64,000 nt of DNA from Rhizobium laguerreae. GTDB lineage: Bacteria > Pseudomonadota > Alphaproteobacteria > Rhizobiales > Rhizobiaceae. Where the stretch lies: NCBI RefSeq assembly GCF_002008165.1, contig NZ_MRDM01000030.1, forward strand, positions 1-64,000, written 5' to 3'. The notes beneath the pieces are model-generated. The model was not told the origin of the DNA. It saw nothing but the letters and a program-made list of their open reading frames with translations, and did not search any database. Shown here in pieces: positions 18,525 to 28,500 of this stretch. Made by a program: the position numbers and the translations under genes. Position 1 is the stretch's first letter. The number at the start of each line of letters is the position of its first letter.

Positions 18525-19423
18525 CATGGATATGAAGCGCATCGATCTCAACCTCCTCGTCAGCTCGAAGCTCTGCTGGTCGAGCGCAACGTCACAATGG
18601 CCGCAGCCCGGCTACATATGAGCCAGCCGGCGCTCAGCGCGCAACTGAACCGCCTTCGCGACCTGTTCAAGGATCCCCTGCTCGTGCCGGCGCATCGTGG
18701 CATGGTGCCGACCGCCAAGGCGCTCGAGCTGATCGGACCGCTCCGCGCCTCGCTGGATCAGCTCCGCGGAACCCTCCAGAGCCACGACAGCTTTTCCCCC
18801 GCCACAGCCGAGCTGACCATCTCGATCGCCTGCACCGACTACGTCGAAACTGTGGTGGTAGCACCCCTGATCGCGGCGCTGCGCGGAAAGCTCCGAAGAT
18901 ACGCCTGGCGGTGCACCGCCTTTCGCCGACAAGGTTAGCGCAGCAACTGGGAGATGGCGATGTCGATCTGGCCATCGCCACACCGGATGCCGGGCAGGCT
19001 CACCTGCGTACACGGCACCTGTTTGAGGAAAGCTATATTCTGATCGGCCGTCCCGGGCACCCACGGATCGCGGAAGGGGCGACTGCAGCCGGGTTCGCCC
19101 GGCTTGAACAGGTGATCGTCTCGCCTTCTGGCGGAGTATTTTCCACGCCGGTGGACGTCACCCTGGAGGCACTCGGTCACTCCCGCGTCACTGTCGCGTC
19201 TGCCGCCTCTTTCCTTGTGGTTCCGAGCATTGTCGGCAGCAGCGACCTTGTCGCACTGGTGCCGCGCCGTCTGATGCGGGATCGCTTGGCTGAGGTCGCA
19301 TGGATAGACGTACCGTGGCTTCCGGAACGGTTCCAGGTAGAGCTCATATGGCATGAGCGGACGCACGGGCACCGGGGTCAGCAATGGATCCGCGACCTGA
19401 TTCACGATCTTGTCGCTCGCTGA
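18525..19423 (+). pseudogene. LysR-family regulator with two frameshifts
   Basis: The ATG at 18525 gives MDMKRIDLNLLV, then one base is missing near 18558. The next frame reads EALLVERNVTMAAARLHMSQ and SAQLNRLRDLF and runs to about 18890, where a second single-base shift occurs after ALRGK. The last frame carries LSPTRLAQQLGDGDVDLAIA to the stop at 19423. Joined, it is a normal LysR protein. Two independent breaks argue for a pseudogene, though assembly error is possible. Confidence 0.8.
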
Positions 19424-19457
19424 CGCGCGCTAACTCGAGGGATAGAGAGATGTTCGC

Positions 19458-19715
19458 TCAATGGCATTCCCTGACTGGAAACATGTCTTCGCCGTATTGA
19501 TGGAGCCGGGTGTGATGGCGGCGGCACAACCATCGGACCATCAACGGCTCCTCGTATTGATCGTGAGGGGCGTCGGCGGATTCGACACCGCAAACTTCAC
19601 AAGTTTTCCTATCAATCTCGCCTGCCTTTAGGGCTCAATGAACCGCGAGATGGGCTTCGTATTTGCCGGGATTGGCCCGTCGCCAGTTGGCCTGGCGGGT
19701 GTCCGTCTTAAGCAT
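19458..19715 (-). pseudogene. Small HNH/zinc-finger-like protein with in-frame stop
   Basis: The ATG at 19715 gives MLKTDTRQANWRRANPGKYE, then AHLAVH, TGA, and ALKAGEIDRKTCEVCGVESA, HDQYEEPLMVRWLCRRHHTR and LHQYGEDMFPVRECH. CxxC plus WLCxxHH is typical of small phage- or plasmid-type HNH-like proteins. One TGA, probably from CGA, interrupts an otherwise complete 85-codon gene. Confidence 0.6.
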
Positions 19716-19930
19716 GTTTCGCTCCGCTTGATAGGCTGTGATCGTTGAATAGCACGGGACTCGCGGCATCTTTTGACTAATCCGCGTCTACCTACGCTTG
19801 GCGAAAAAAGCTCTCGCCACCCGACATGGGCTCTGCTCAGAAGGCATCGCTTGTCCGGGCTTCGATTATTGGCTCCTCGGAGAATCCCAGCAACGGCTCG
19901 AAGAGGAGCGGTGTCGGGCCGTGCAAAGAC

Positions 19931-20029
19931 GTCGAAATCGTTCTCAGGAACGGCCGCTTGCTCAGGATTGCCGCGGACTTGGATCTCGGGGTGCTGGCGT
20001 CGTTGATCGCTTGTGTGGAGGCAGCATGA
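19931..20029 (+). mobile_element. IS66 tnpA 3' remnant
   Basis: The forward frame encodes VEIVLRNGRLLRIAADLDLG and VLASLIACVEAA, the C-terminus of IS66 OrfA. The upstream part is not recognisable. The stop overlaps the tnpB start, as in intact IS66. Confidence 0.7.
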
Positions 20030-20230
20030 TCGGGCCTTCTGGCAATGTGCGAGTTTATCTGGCCTGCGGTGTGACCGAATGCGGCGTGGCATTGACGGGC
20101 TGTCGGCGATGGTGGAAGCGGTGATCAAAGAGGCGCCTGGTTCCGGTGCGATCTTCGGCCTCCGCGGAAAACGGGCGGATGGGATCAAGCTTCTGTGATG
20201 GGACGGTCAGGGCTTCTGCCTGTTTCTACA
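20026..20230 (+). mobile_element. IS66 tnpB fragment, frameshifted
   Basis: MIGPSGNVRVYLACGVT, a one-base deletion, then RRGIDGLSAMVEAVIKEAPG and FGLRGKRADGIKLL, where a TGA replaces a Trp codon. IS66 OrfB, the 5' half only. No terminal repeat found. Confidence 0.75.
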
Positions 20231-20231
20231 A

Positions 20232-20357
20232 CACCAACCGCCGCTGCGCGCTGCAGATTATCCCGCACCGTGCTACGCGCGATTCCAACACGACGGCAAT
20301 CTCACGCGAGCTGGTGCCGCTTGTCGCAAGCCGCAGCATTTGTCGCAAATGTCTCAT
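20232..20357 (-). mobile_element. IS21 istA 5' remnant
   Basis: The ATG at 20357 gives MRHLRQMLRLATSGTSSREI, then AVVL and, after a frameshift, GIARSTVRDNLQR. This is the N-terminal helix-turn-helix of IS21 IstA. It abuts the IS66 tnpB fragment, so one element was probably inserted into or recombined with the other. Confidence 0.7.
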
Positions 20358-20759
20358 GGTCAGCCTTCTCTTTGCCGGCATCAAAGCCCCCCTCCTTCAT
20401 CGCGAAGTGTTGGCAGGGAGAACCGCTTATTCTTTTCGAGCGTCAACCCTGTGATTGTCTCTGAGCGATGTCTAACTGCCCTGATCAGTTTGAAAGGCCG
20501 ATCAGGTCGGCGGCGTACGGTAACATTCCGGCCTCGACAAGCGTAAAGAGATTAAGGCACCGGATTTTGGGACACTCAGACCTGATCAATCAGAAGCTCA
20601 GAGGCAAAGAGTAGCGGGTGATGCAACAGGAAAGTGACAATTTACATTCCAACACATCAGCGCCTGCATGCCCTCCCTGCCCATGTAACCCATAAGCAAG
20701 GCAGCGCTGTGGCACGTGCGCTGCTTGCGCAACTATTCGACTGCAGAAGGAGATAGAGT
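20358..20759. other. Region without a gene
   Basis: Likely the outer part of the IS21 remnant followed by the AraC gene upstream region. A TGTAAC at 20693 has no matching downstream element. Nothing else recognised. Confidence 0.4.
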
Positions 20760-21671
20760 GTGAGTTCTAGACACAGGAAATCATCCATCGCGCTTCCCGC
20801 CCGGCCCGCGGGCACGAAGGAGGAAGCATTCGCGATGCTCCAGGTCGGCGAAGAGATCAAGGTCCTCAGCGCGTCAGCTCCGACGTCGGAATACGGCATT
20901 GCTGTCGCACGAGTAAGTTTCAGAAAAGGCACGTTTACGAGCGGCGTGGCGACACATCATATGATCGGTATCGGTTGCTCGTTGCCGACATCGGTAGAAC
21001 ATATGATCGACGGCACACGTCTCCGACATCACATTACACCGGGATCGCTTTGCCTTTGCCCCGTGCAGGCCTGTCACTCCACCGCTTTCGGCGGCTCGAT
21101 GTCCGGAATTGTTTTACGGATTTCACCAGAGTGCCTGGCGCTTGCAACGAGCGATCTGCTCGGCCACAACGCCGGCTTGATCGAGCAGCTCAACGGGCGA
21201 GATGGTTTCATTGCGCACGTTGCTCACGTGCTGAAGGCGGAAGCTGCCGCTGGTCATCCGAACGGCACGCTATTCTGGAACGCAGCGACGGATGCTCTTC
21301 TTGCGCATCTGGTGCGACAACATCTGGACCAAAGCCCTCCGCCCAATTGCGAGCAGTTGGACTTAAATAGCATCAATCATCTAGATAGCTTCATTCGCGC
21401 AAACTTGGATGAAACGCTTAGTCTGGATAGCCTTGCGGAAATCGTAAGCTGTGGACGATTTCAGTTTGCACGCCTTTTCCAGTCGACCATGGGCATCAGT
21501 CCTTACAAGTACGTCATTCGCCGCAGACTGGAGACGGCACGAGCGATGATCCAGGCTCGTAAGGTGTCGCTGGCCGAGATATCCGCGGCCACAGGCTTCA
21601 GTGACCAAAGCCACATGACAAAGTGGATCAAGCGGGTATACGGCGCCACGCCAACCCAGCTCGCCGGCTAA
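20760..21671 (+). CDS. AraC-family transcriptional regulator
   Basis: Regulator of 303 residues starting at a GTG with GAAGGAGAT upstream. The N-terminal about 190 residues are a cupin-like sensing domain of the ArgR/AraC_N type (CHSTAFGGSMSGIVL). The C-terminus has two helix-turn-helix motifs (LDSLAEIVSCGRFQFARLFQ, and LAEISAATGFSDQSHMTKWI). The methyltransferase gene 116 bases downstream is a possible target. No frame damage. Confidence 0.88.
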   Translation: MSSRHRKSSIALPARPAGTKEEAFAMLQVGEEIKVLSASAPTSEYGIAVARVSFRKGTFTSGVATHHMIGIGCSLPTSVEHMIDGTRLRHHITPGSLCLCPVQACHSTAFGGSMSGIVLRISPECLALATSDLLGHNAGLIEQLNGRDGFIAHVAHVLKAEAAAGHPNGTLFWNAATDALLAHLVRQHLDQSPPPNCEQLDLNSINHLDSFIRANLDETLSLDSLAEIVSCGRFQFARLFQSTMGISPYKYVIRRRLETARAMIQARKVSLAEISAATGFSDQSHMTKWIKRVYGATPTQLAG

Positions 21672-21787
21672 CGTTTCGGATCGACGCGGAAGAATGTCGA
21701 GCCTGTGCAAGGATGTACAATACCATCCCCCGCACCAGGCTTAAGGCTGTCGTCATCAAAGACAGGACGTGAGGATTTAAGCGAACT

Positions 21788-22651
21788 ATGGCGACCTACC
21801 CCGACACATCAAACACACCGAACTGGCAGGTAAGTGCGCCAGCCATCGACTACATGAGCGACGAGTTTGCGCGGGTCTACGAACTGACCGGCGCCCGGGT
21901 TACAGCGCCGATTGCGGTCGAAGCCCTTCGATTGATGGAGCCGGTCCCCTTCCAATCCCGAATTCTCGACATAGGTGCAGGCGCTGGAGCTCTCAGCGTC
22001 CCCGCAGCTTTTAGTGGCGCCAGCGTAGTTGCTGTCGATATCGCTCCTGGCATGGTCAGATTGCTATCGGATCGTCTCGCGCCGTTTCCCTTTGCGTCAG
22101 CGCATGTCATGAACGGCGAAGACCTACGCCTGCCGGACAACTCATTCGACCTTACGTTCTCAATCTTGGGGATCAGCCTTTTTCGTGATTGGGAAAAGGG
22201 GCTGAGCGAAATGCACAGGGTACTGCGGTCCGGCGGCAAAGCATGCATAGCGAGCTGGAAAACGCTACCGGGAGGAGGGCCATTCATGGTGATGGCGAAG
22301 GCGTTGCGAACCATATTCCCCGATAGTCCGCCCCCTCCCGCCTCCGATGCTTTTGTGACATTGGCCGATCCGGCGCGGGTTGCGACGGCGATGCAATCTG
22401 CCGGATTCACAGATATCAAGGTCGTAGAGTTCGAGACTATCTGGAAAGGATATGGCGGACGTGCCTACCTCGATGCGATGCGGGAGCTCCACACCTACAT
22501 GGCCCCCTATGCGGCGTTGAATGACGCGGATCGCCAGAAAGTTGATGATGCCGTTCTGGCGATCATCGAGGACTATACCGTCGACAGCATCGTTGAAATT
22601 GCGTCACCTGTCTTGCTCGCCATTGCAGGTAAGACATCGCCTCAAGCGTGA
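21788..22651 (+). CDS. Class I SAM-dependent methyltransferase
   Basis: Cytosolic methyltransferase of 287 residues with a ubiE/UbiG-like core: motif I LDIGAGAGALSVPA, acidic strand VVAVDIAP, LPDNSFDLTFSILGI, and RVLRSGGKACIASW. The acceptor is unknown. It is a distant relative of the one at 46948, with the same overall architecture. A weak ribosome site (AGGATTTAAGCG) precedes the ATG. Confidence 0.85.
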   Translation: MATYPDTSNTPNWQVSAPAIDYMSDEFARVYELTGARVTAPIAVEALRLMEPVPFQSRILDIGAGAGALSVPAAFSGASVVAVDIAPGMVRLLSDRLAPFPFASAHVMNGEDLRLPDNSFDLTFSILGISLFRDWEKGLSEMHRVLRSGGKACIASWKTLPGGGPFMVMAKALRTIFPDSPPPPASDAFVTLADPARVATAMQSAGFTDIKVVEFETIWKGYGGRAYLDAMRELHTYMAPYAALNDADRQKVDDAVLAIIEDYTVDSIVEIASPVLLAIAGKTSPQA

Positions 22652-23052
22652 ACGCTTCGGGCATTTGCCTCGGCTCGATCCCCTCGAAGTCATGTACCTC
22701 CCACCTGGGCTAGCGCGCATGCCCGTGCTGTTGATTTGCGCTGAGAGCTGATGGAGTGGATGCCCCCTCCCGACGGCATTGCAATGTGCCAGAGTGATGT
22801 TTGTCAATCAGCATCCAAAATTCACCCCTTGGAGGTGCGGACAAATTTTTGGACGCCGATTGACAGCCAGGTCCTTAGAGCCGGTGAGCACCTGGGAGGC
22901 GTGTTGCCCACCAGCAACTTGTTTGCGCCGCACCGCGAGCAAGATGCTGGCGAAGCCTTCGGCAACGTAAGAGGCGGACCTTCTGTGGAAAATTCCAGTT
23001 CCAAATGCCTGATTTGGCAGAGGCACGTCACAGCTGAAGAGCCCGCAATCCT
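22652..23052. other. Region without a clear gene, possible IS debris
   Basis: The reverse strand around 22770-22830 resembles the non-coding border of IS21-type elements. An open reverse stretch farther right (SYVAEGFASILLAVRRKQVA) reads like protein but I cannot assign it. No intact gene. Confidence 0.35.
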
Positions 23053-23688
23053 CTACCAGGTGAGCCAGCGTCTGCCCGCAAAATATCCGCAAAGCGTGAC
23101 GAAGGCGATTGCGATGATATACCAACACGCCACGAAGAGAGGGCTATCGTCGGGGCAATGCCAGGCATAGATGGCAGCACCCAGGCCGCCCGCCGCCAGT
23201 CCCGCCGCAGCCCCTGCAAAGCCTGGTTTCTCGGGTGCGCCGCCCCTCAACGCCCAGAGAAGGACGACAAAGGGTGCCAGCGAGAGCAAGGGGATGAAAA
23301 ACAGGCAGTAATTTGCGTAGTCTCCCACCATGCTCTCCTCCCATAAGCTCGATGGAAGAACGAAAAGTTCGGCGACGACCCCGAGCATGAGCAGGCAGAG
23401 GGGTATGAGAAGCGCTTTCAGATAGGGCGAAAGGGCCACTCCGGGCTTCCCAACATTGAAGACGAGACTGGACGCGGTCACGGCCAAGATCAGCGTTACG
23501 GCGATCTTGAAGATGACCCGGGCGGTCTGAAGCGCGTCCCCCAGATCAGGCCGAATGCCGATGGTCGCGACAAGGATGGCGGCAGAGAGCGGCACACTGA
23601 TTGCCAGCGCGACCCCAAGCGCTCGGCTAAGGCGAAGCCTTACCGGCGCGTCCTCTGCCAGGAGATCAATCAGATCATCGGTCTTCAC
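23053..23688 (-). CDS. NrsF-family (DUF1109) anti-sigma factor, second of a tandem pair
   Basis: A 211-residue inner-membrane protein, starting at the GTG at 23688 (VKTDDLIDLLAED). Both conserved cysteines are present (NYCLFFIPLLS and WHCPDDSPLF). It is the more divergent member of the tandem pair and follows 30 bases after the first NrsF stop, so it is probably in the same operon as the sigma gene at 24341. Two anti-sigmas for one sigma is unusual. Confidence 0.87.
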   Translation of the reverse strand: MKTDDLIDLLAEDAPVRLRLSRALGVALAISVPLSAAILVATIGIRPDLGDALQTARVIFKIAVTLILAVTASSLVFNVGKPGVALSPYLKALLIPLCLLMLGVVAELFVLPSSLWEESMVGDYANYCLFFIPLLSLAPFVVLLWALRGGAPEKPGFAGAAAGLAAGGLGAAIYAWHCPDDSPLFVACWYIIAIAFVTLCGYFAGRRWLTW

Positions 23689-23718
23689 GTCGTTTACTCC
23701 ACTTAGCCAAAGCACTTA

Positions 23719-24354
23719 TCACCAACGCAGTAGCCGGCGGCCGAGAAGATATCCGGCGAGCGCAACTATCGCGACTGCGATGGGATACCATAAAAGAACG
23801 AAGAGCGGGCTGTCTTCATCGCCATTGGATGCATAAAAAGTCGCCGAAATTCCCGCTGCAGCAAGTCCCGCGATCATTCCAGCGATACCTGGCTTGCCCG
23901 GAGCACCCCGCCGCATGCCGTAAAGCAAGCAAGCAAGCGGGCCGACAGATAGGAGGGGGATGGTTGTCAAACAGTTCAGCGCATCTTGCCCGACCGCGCG
24001 GGCGATCCAGGTTTCAGTGGGCGTCACCGACAGCTCCAGCAGCGCCGCGACAATTAGCAACGCAGGTGACAGGAGCAGCATCGGCCTGACCGTCCCGAGC
24101 GAAACGCCGGGCTTGCCCATCCTGAAGAACATCGCGGCAGACGATGCGGCAAGCGTCGAAGTCACCACGAACTTGAAGAGAAATCGGCCACTGCCCATTG
24201 CATCGCCGACATCGTTCCGAAAGCCCAGCTGCGAAAAGAAGGCGATCCCGGCAATCAAAGTGCCGGCGATCGAGGCGTGGGCGAGCAGCTGGTTCAACGT
24301 CGGCTCCGGGCGAAGATCCTTCACCAGAAGATCGATTAGTTCACTCGTTTTCAT
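23719..24354 (-). CDS. NrsF-family (DUF1109) anti-sigma factor, first of a tandem pair
   Basis: A 211-residue membrane protein overlapping the sigma gene stop by 14 bases. It keeps the first conserved cysteine (LNCLTTIPLLS) but the second is Gly (ASNGDEDSPLF), unlike its downstream neighbour. The ATG at 24354 aligns with the other copies. It could be a constitutive brake while the downstream paralogue carries the redox-responsive pair; that is inference. Confidence 0.88.
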   Translation of the reverse strand: MKTSELIDLLVKDLRPEPTLNQLLAHASIAGTLIAGIAFFSQLGFRNDVGDAMGSGRFLFKFVVTSTLAASSAAMFFRMGKPGVSLGTVRPMLLLSPALLIVAALLELSVTPTETWIARAVGQDALNCLTTIPLLSVGPLACLLYGMRRGAPGKPGIAGMIAGLAAAGISATFYASNGDEDSPLFVLLWYPIAVAIVALAGYLLGRRLLRW

Positions 24355-24904
24355 GGTCGCTCCGATAGACGGCCGAGAGCGCCTTGAGCGCACGATGCAA
24401 TGACACACGCACAGCCACCTCGGACATGTTCAGCTGTGCGGCCGTCTCCCGCACACTGGCCCCTTCGATGGAAATGGAGCGGACGATCGTCCGCTGCGGG
24501 TGTTTCAGTCCATGGAGGATTTTCTCCACATCGAGGCGGTCGCTGATTTCCGACCCGTCCCCCATGCCAAGCGTCGCGGCGACGTAGTGTATCGGGATGA
24601 CCACATGCTTGCCGCGCTTGCGAAGAAAATCAATCAGTTTGTTGCGCACGATCGTCGATAACCATGGTCCAATTGGGCGATCCACGTCCCAGCTGCCTCG
24701 CTTCAAATGGATCGTCAAAAGGACTTCCTGGACCGCGTCTTCAGCCTCGCTGGCCGGAATACCGAACTGATCGCAGCGTCTGCGTGCCATCACGCGGAGA
24801 TGCGGGGTCATGGCAGCGAGTACGTTGCGGTAGGCCTGCGTGTTGCCCGCCACCGCCGCCCGCATCATCTCTGCCCATTCTTTTTCCCGGGCCGATTTTT
24901 GCAT
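24341..24904 (-). CDS. ECF sigma factor, NrsF-linked group
   Basis: A 187-residue sigma factor with region 2 (EAEDAVQEVLLTIHLKRGSW, RPIGPWLSTIVRNKLIDFLR) and region 4 (MSEVAVRVSLHRALKALSAV). It starts MQKSAREKEWAEMM. Unlike the sigma genes at 16698 and 50748, I see no TGTAAC-N17-CGNA site in the 170 bases upstream, so it may not be autoregulated in the same way, or it may recognise another promoter. Confidence 0.9.
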   Translation of the reverse strand: MQKSAREKEWAEMMRAAVAGNTQAYRNVLAAMTPHLRVMARRRCDQFGIPASEAEDAVQEVLLTIHLKRGSWDVDRPIGPWLSTIVRNKLIDFLRKRGKHVVIPIHYVAATLGMGDGSEISDRLDVEKILHGLKHPQRTIVRSISIEGASVRETAAQLNMSEVAVRVSLHRALKALSAVYRSDHENE

Positions 24905-25370
24905 CCAAAATTTCCTTTCTCTGAACCGCCCGCTAATTTGTTGGATTGAAACTCGGCATTTTCCCGAAAAGTTTGGTATGCGCGAACGAGAGTTGAGGCG
25001 GCAGTCCGTTATTGGATGGGAAGACTGCCATGCTGCGATCTTCCGATCAACAGTTTTATAACGGCCATTCTAAAACGTACCGCAGGGCGATGGCCTCGCC
25101 CTTGTCGCCGAGGGAGTGGGCAAAGTTTCACTCTGCGTGTCTGAACTTCTCTAACGCAAATCAAGGGTGTGCCGCATAGAGCGTCGGCATGCGCAGCCGC
25201 GTCTATGAAGTAGCGCGCACTTAAGTGCTTGGGGCACGTGGTTTTTTTACTGGGTTTCCGATCCCGTCACGCTCAATTTTTGCCATAAACCTGCGCTTAG
25301 AACCAACCGAATGCCGACACGCCAGCCGCCGCAGTCAGGCGGTAGCTGGAGAGTCGCACCCCGCGTTGCC
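24905..25370. other. Region without a gene
   Basis: Upstream region of the sigma gene and a spacer. No open frame with family features, no repeated promoter motif and no IS signature. Confidence 0.5.
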
Positions 25371-25853
25371 TTACTCGGGAAGAACAATTCCGATTGCAGC
25401 CTGCTGCTCCGGGCTTGCACTCCAGAAACCGTAAGCGGCTGCGATCTTCGCTATGTGCGCCAGTCGTTCAGGAGTGACATCGGCCTGCGCCTGAGACACA
25501 CTGATCTCGTCAAAGAACCGGGCCATGCGGGGCGTCGTCACCAACACCAGCGCGACCTCTTCGTGTCCCGAGTTGCGGAGTGCGTGTGGAACATTTGACG
25601 CAATGTCGATGACCTCGCCTTTCTTGTACCTGTTCCATGCGCCATCGAGCCAGGCCTCGAGAACTCCTTCAACGACGACCATGGTCTCCGGCTCATCATG
25701 ACCATGAAGCGGGACAACGATGCCAACCGGCGCGATACTGCGTATGACGGCGTAAGATTGACTTTTGCCCCTGCTTAGAGACAAGTCCAAGAGAGGTCCA
25801 GATATCGTGCGCATTCCGTCTCTCGCCGCAGCGAAGATTGAGGATGTTCCCAT
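25371..25853 (-). CDS. Cupin-domain protein
   Basis: Small protein of 160 residues with one cupin barrel: PLHGHDEPETMVVVEG supplies the first metal-binding motif (H, H, E) and NVPHALRNSG the second. The C-terminus is a helical tail. The role is unknown; single cupins of this type are metal-binding sensors or small oxygenases. The ATG at 25853 has AAGGAAT upstream. I see no operon partner. Confidence 0.75.
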   Translation of the reverse strand: MGTSSIFAAARDGMRTISGPLLDLSLSRGKSQSYAVIRSIAPVGIVVPLHGHDEPETMVVVEGVLEAWLDGAWNRYKKGEVIDIASNVPHALRNSGHEEVALVLVTTPRMARFFDEISVSQAQADVTPERLAHIAKIAAAYGFWSASPEQQAAIGIVLPE

Positions 25854-26041
25854 GTTTAATTCCTTTGATGAATAACGCTCCAAGAGCGCAGAGTGTGGGA
25901 TTGATGAATACCGACCTTGCCGGCGTGCGATAGCTCATCGATTATCTAAACTCCCGATGGGTTGAGGATCTCTGCCGCTGCGAATCTCCCCTTTTTCTCT
26001 CACTGCTCGTTTTAATCGATAGGTCTCCGGCGCTCGACAGC

Positions 26042-26722
26042 CTACCAAGGGACTTCAGCGCCAGCCTCGACAAATCGGCCGGAGACCACACCCTCACCAA
26101 GGAGCGCATATCCGACCGGCAGCCTTGCACCTTCTGCTGGCGTAAGATTCCCGCTGTGGCCATTGAGTTCGGTTTTCACGCATCCAGGACAGACCGCGTT
26201 CACGACGATCGACGTGTCGCGCAGTTCTTCGGCAAGCTGCACGGTCATCATGTTGAGTGCGGCTTTGGAGGCGTTGTAACCGAGAAGACCCGCAGTGACT
26301 GGATACGTTAACGATCCTGGCTGCCGTTGCTTTACGCAGAAGCGGGAGCATATCTTGCGTCACTGCCAAGGGGCCCACAAAGTTCGTGTCCATCGTTTAA
26401 CCGCTTCGATTGGCGACGAAGTTGGCGGCCCATCCTCGGCATCTCCCATCCCGGCGTTGTTGATCAGGATATCGAGGTGTCCGTGTTGCAGACGGATGGT
26501 CTGGGCCGCTGTTGCAATGCCCGCATGATCATTCATGTCGATCACAATAGTTTCTGCTTCTAGTCCACAAGAGCGGAGGTCTTCGACAGCAGTTTGTCCG
26601 CGTACCGAACTACGTGAGCCGATAATGACCAGGTTGCCTGCCTCTGCGAGCTGGCGAGCAATTTCGAGTCCAATGCCCTTGTTGCCACCGGTGACGAGCG
26701 CGATACGTTTCCTGTCGGCCAT
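26042..26722 (-). pseudogene. Short-chain dehydrogenase/reductase with two frameshifts
   Basis: The ATG at 26722 gives MADRKRIALVTGGNKGIGLE with the TGxxxGIG cofactor motif, and LDILINNAGMG. The frame breaks near 26390 and continues MDTNFVGPLAVTQDMLPLL and ARIVNVSSHCGS, then breaks again near 26290. The last frame reads MMTVQLAEELRDTSIVVNAV and CPGCVKTELNGHSGN to the stop at 26042. The tyrosine catalytic region falls at the second break. An ECF-type promoter lies upstream. Confidence 0.8.
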
Positions 26723-26783
26723 TAACAGCCCTCCACAATGGAGCCGTGAACCGGCCCAAGTTAAAATCGACATCAACGGACAT

Positions 26784-26810
26784 TACGAGCACCGATACGC
26801 CGCCGTTACA
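26784..26810 (-). promoter_or_regulatory. ECF-type promoter upstream of SDR gene
   Basis: Reverse strand TGTAAC (26810-26805), 17-bp spacer, CGTA (26787-26784). It lies about 60 bases from the SDR start at 26722. Confidence 0.7.
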
Positions 26811-27116
26811 TCGGGCCAAAAATTTATTTCCAGATCACGAACCAGCGGCTTGCAAATAGCGTTCCGTCGAGGTTCTTTGACCCAACCGTAATCCAGCCAA
26901 TCAGTGTATTTTCCTAAACGAATGGCGGAGCTGGCACTCTCGACCGTAACGGTCAGCTTGGGCAACAGCGGCGCGGCATGGTCTATAAATGCGCGTAAGA
27001 CGCTGCCGTCGTGTCCCGAGTTGCCGGAAAGTCATGTCAACGGGAGCGACGACAATTAGCAATCATCGAGAACGTTGACGAGCAAGTGTTTGTCACATCC
27101 TTGCGATCGGAACCTG

Positions 27117-28047
27117 TCAACAGCCTCGTTTTCCCGCCGAGAGCGAAGCCGCGCAACGCTCGCTCTGGCCTGCTGCTTTCGGATACTGAGTTAAGCTAAA
27201 CCCCACTATGTTTTCAAATTCCACCTGGCTGAGATAGCCCAGTGTCGAATGCCGGCGCTTCGGATTGTAGAAGCGCTCGATGTAGTCGAACACGTCTGCT
27301 ATTGCATCGTCGCTGGTTCTGTAGACCTTGCGAGCTGTCCTTTCCGATTTGAGTGATGAGAAGAAGCTTTCCATCGCGGCATTGTCCCAGACATTCCAGA
27401 GCGGCTCATCGAGCAGGTGATGCCGTGATCGGCCATCAGGCGCTGGAACTGCTCGCCGGTGTATTGGCTACCCTGGTCCGAATGGTGGAGGAGCGCATCC
27501 GGCTTGCCTCGGCGCCGGATGGCCATGATCAGCGCATCTGTGACGAGCTGGGCCGTCATGTTGGCGTTCATCGACCAGCCGACGACACGGCACGAGAACA
27601 GCTCGATGATGGCAGCTACATAGAGCCAGCCCTCAGCCGTCCATGGTAAAATCGGCCACCCACTTCTGGTTCGGCCTTGCTACCGCGAACTGCCGGTCCA
27701 GCACATTCGGCATGATGACCGGGCGCTCGCCGCCGTCTTCCGCCAAGCCGCGCCTTCGCGGCTTTGCTCTCATTGCATTGTTGCGCATGAGACGCTCGAC
27801 GCGATGTCAGACCACAGGAAAATCCTTCGGCGAGGAGGTCATGCCAGACACGCCGTGCGCCGTAGGGGCGGTCGCTATCCTTGAAACCGTCCTTGATCTT
27901 GTCGAGCAGAGCCTCATCATACCGGGCGTGCTGGCTCGGAGACCGATGTGACCAGGCATCAAAGCCGGAACGTGACACACCCAGCGCTTCGCAGAGCCAT
28001 GCCACCGGCCAGATCGAACGGTGCATTGCAATGAACGCGAACTTCAT
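27117..28047 (-). mobile_element. IS3-family orfB transposase, broken
   Basis: The integrase-type orfB is split over several frames: MKFAFIAMHRSIWPVAWLCE and GFKDSDRPYGARRVWHDLL, then ALLHHSDQGSQYTGEQFQRL with catalytic Asp, then MESFFSSLKSE with catalytic Glu and HSTLGYLSQVEFEN. At least three frame breaks, so it cannot make transposase. The start at 28047 overlaps orfA as in active IS3 members. Confidence 0.85.
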
Positions 28048-28136
28048 ATCACGTCCTTCGCAAAGTAGGCGGCGGCCCTTTTAGGATGTCCCGATCCGCC
28101 TTCAGCTTGGCGACTTCTTTACGCAGCCTCTCGATC
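28044..28136 (-). mobile_element. IS3-family orfA 3' remnant
   Basis: The reverse strand reads EIERLRKEVAKLKADRDILK, then AAAYFAKDVI after a missing base. This is the C-terminal leucine-zipper end of orfA. It is cut at about 28137 by the IS6 fragment. Confidence 0.75.
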
Positions 28137-28500
28137 TCAAGCTGCTCGGGCTGGCAGCTTTCGTATCGCGGCGTTTTCTGACAAGAACCTCAAGCACGAA
28201 GCCATCCTGATCAAAGGCACGCCAAAGAAAATGCCGTTTGCCTTGATCGTTAAGACAACTTCATCCAGCTGCCATTTGTCACCAAGGCGCGGCGTGCGAC
28301 GACGGATCTGAGTCTCGTCCGAACTTTTCTGCCCGTTCGCGCACCGTCTTGTGCGAGACGCCAATCCCTCTGTAAGCCAGCATGTCTTCAACCATGCGAA
28401 AGGCTCAGCGGAAATCGAAAGTAAAGCCAGACCGCTTCCGCGATGATCTCGGCGGGGGAAAACGATGGCGATGATAGAGCGAGGCGCGGTTAACAAGCAT
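28137..28500 (-). mobile_element. IS6-family transposase remnant
   Basis: Pieces of an IS6/IS26-type transposase in three frames: FPLSLRMVEDMLAYRGI, then HKTVRE, then DKWQLDEVVLTIK with catalytic Asp-region similarity, then DQDGFVLEVLV. No terminal repeats found. It truncates the IS3 orfA. Confidence 0.7.
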
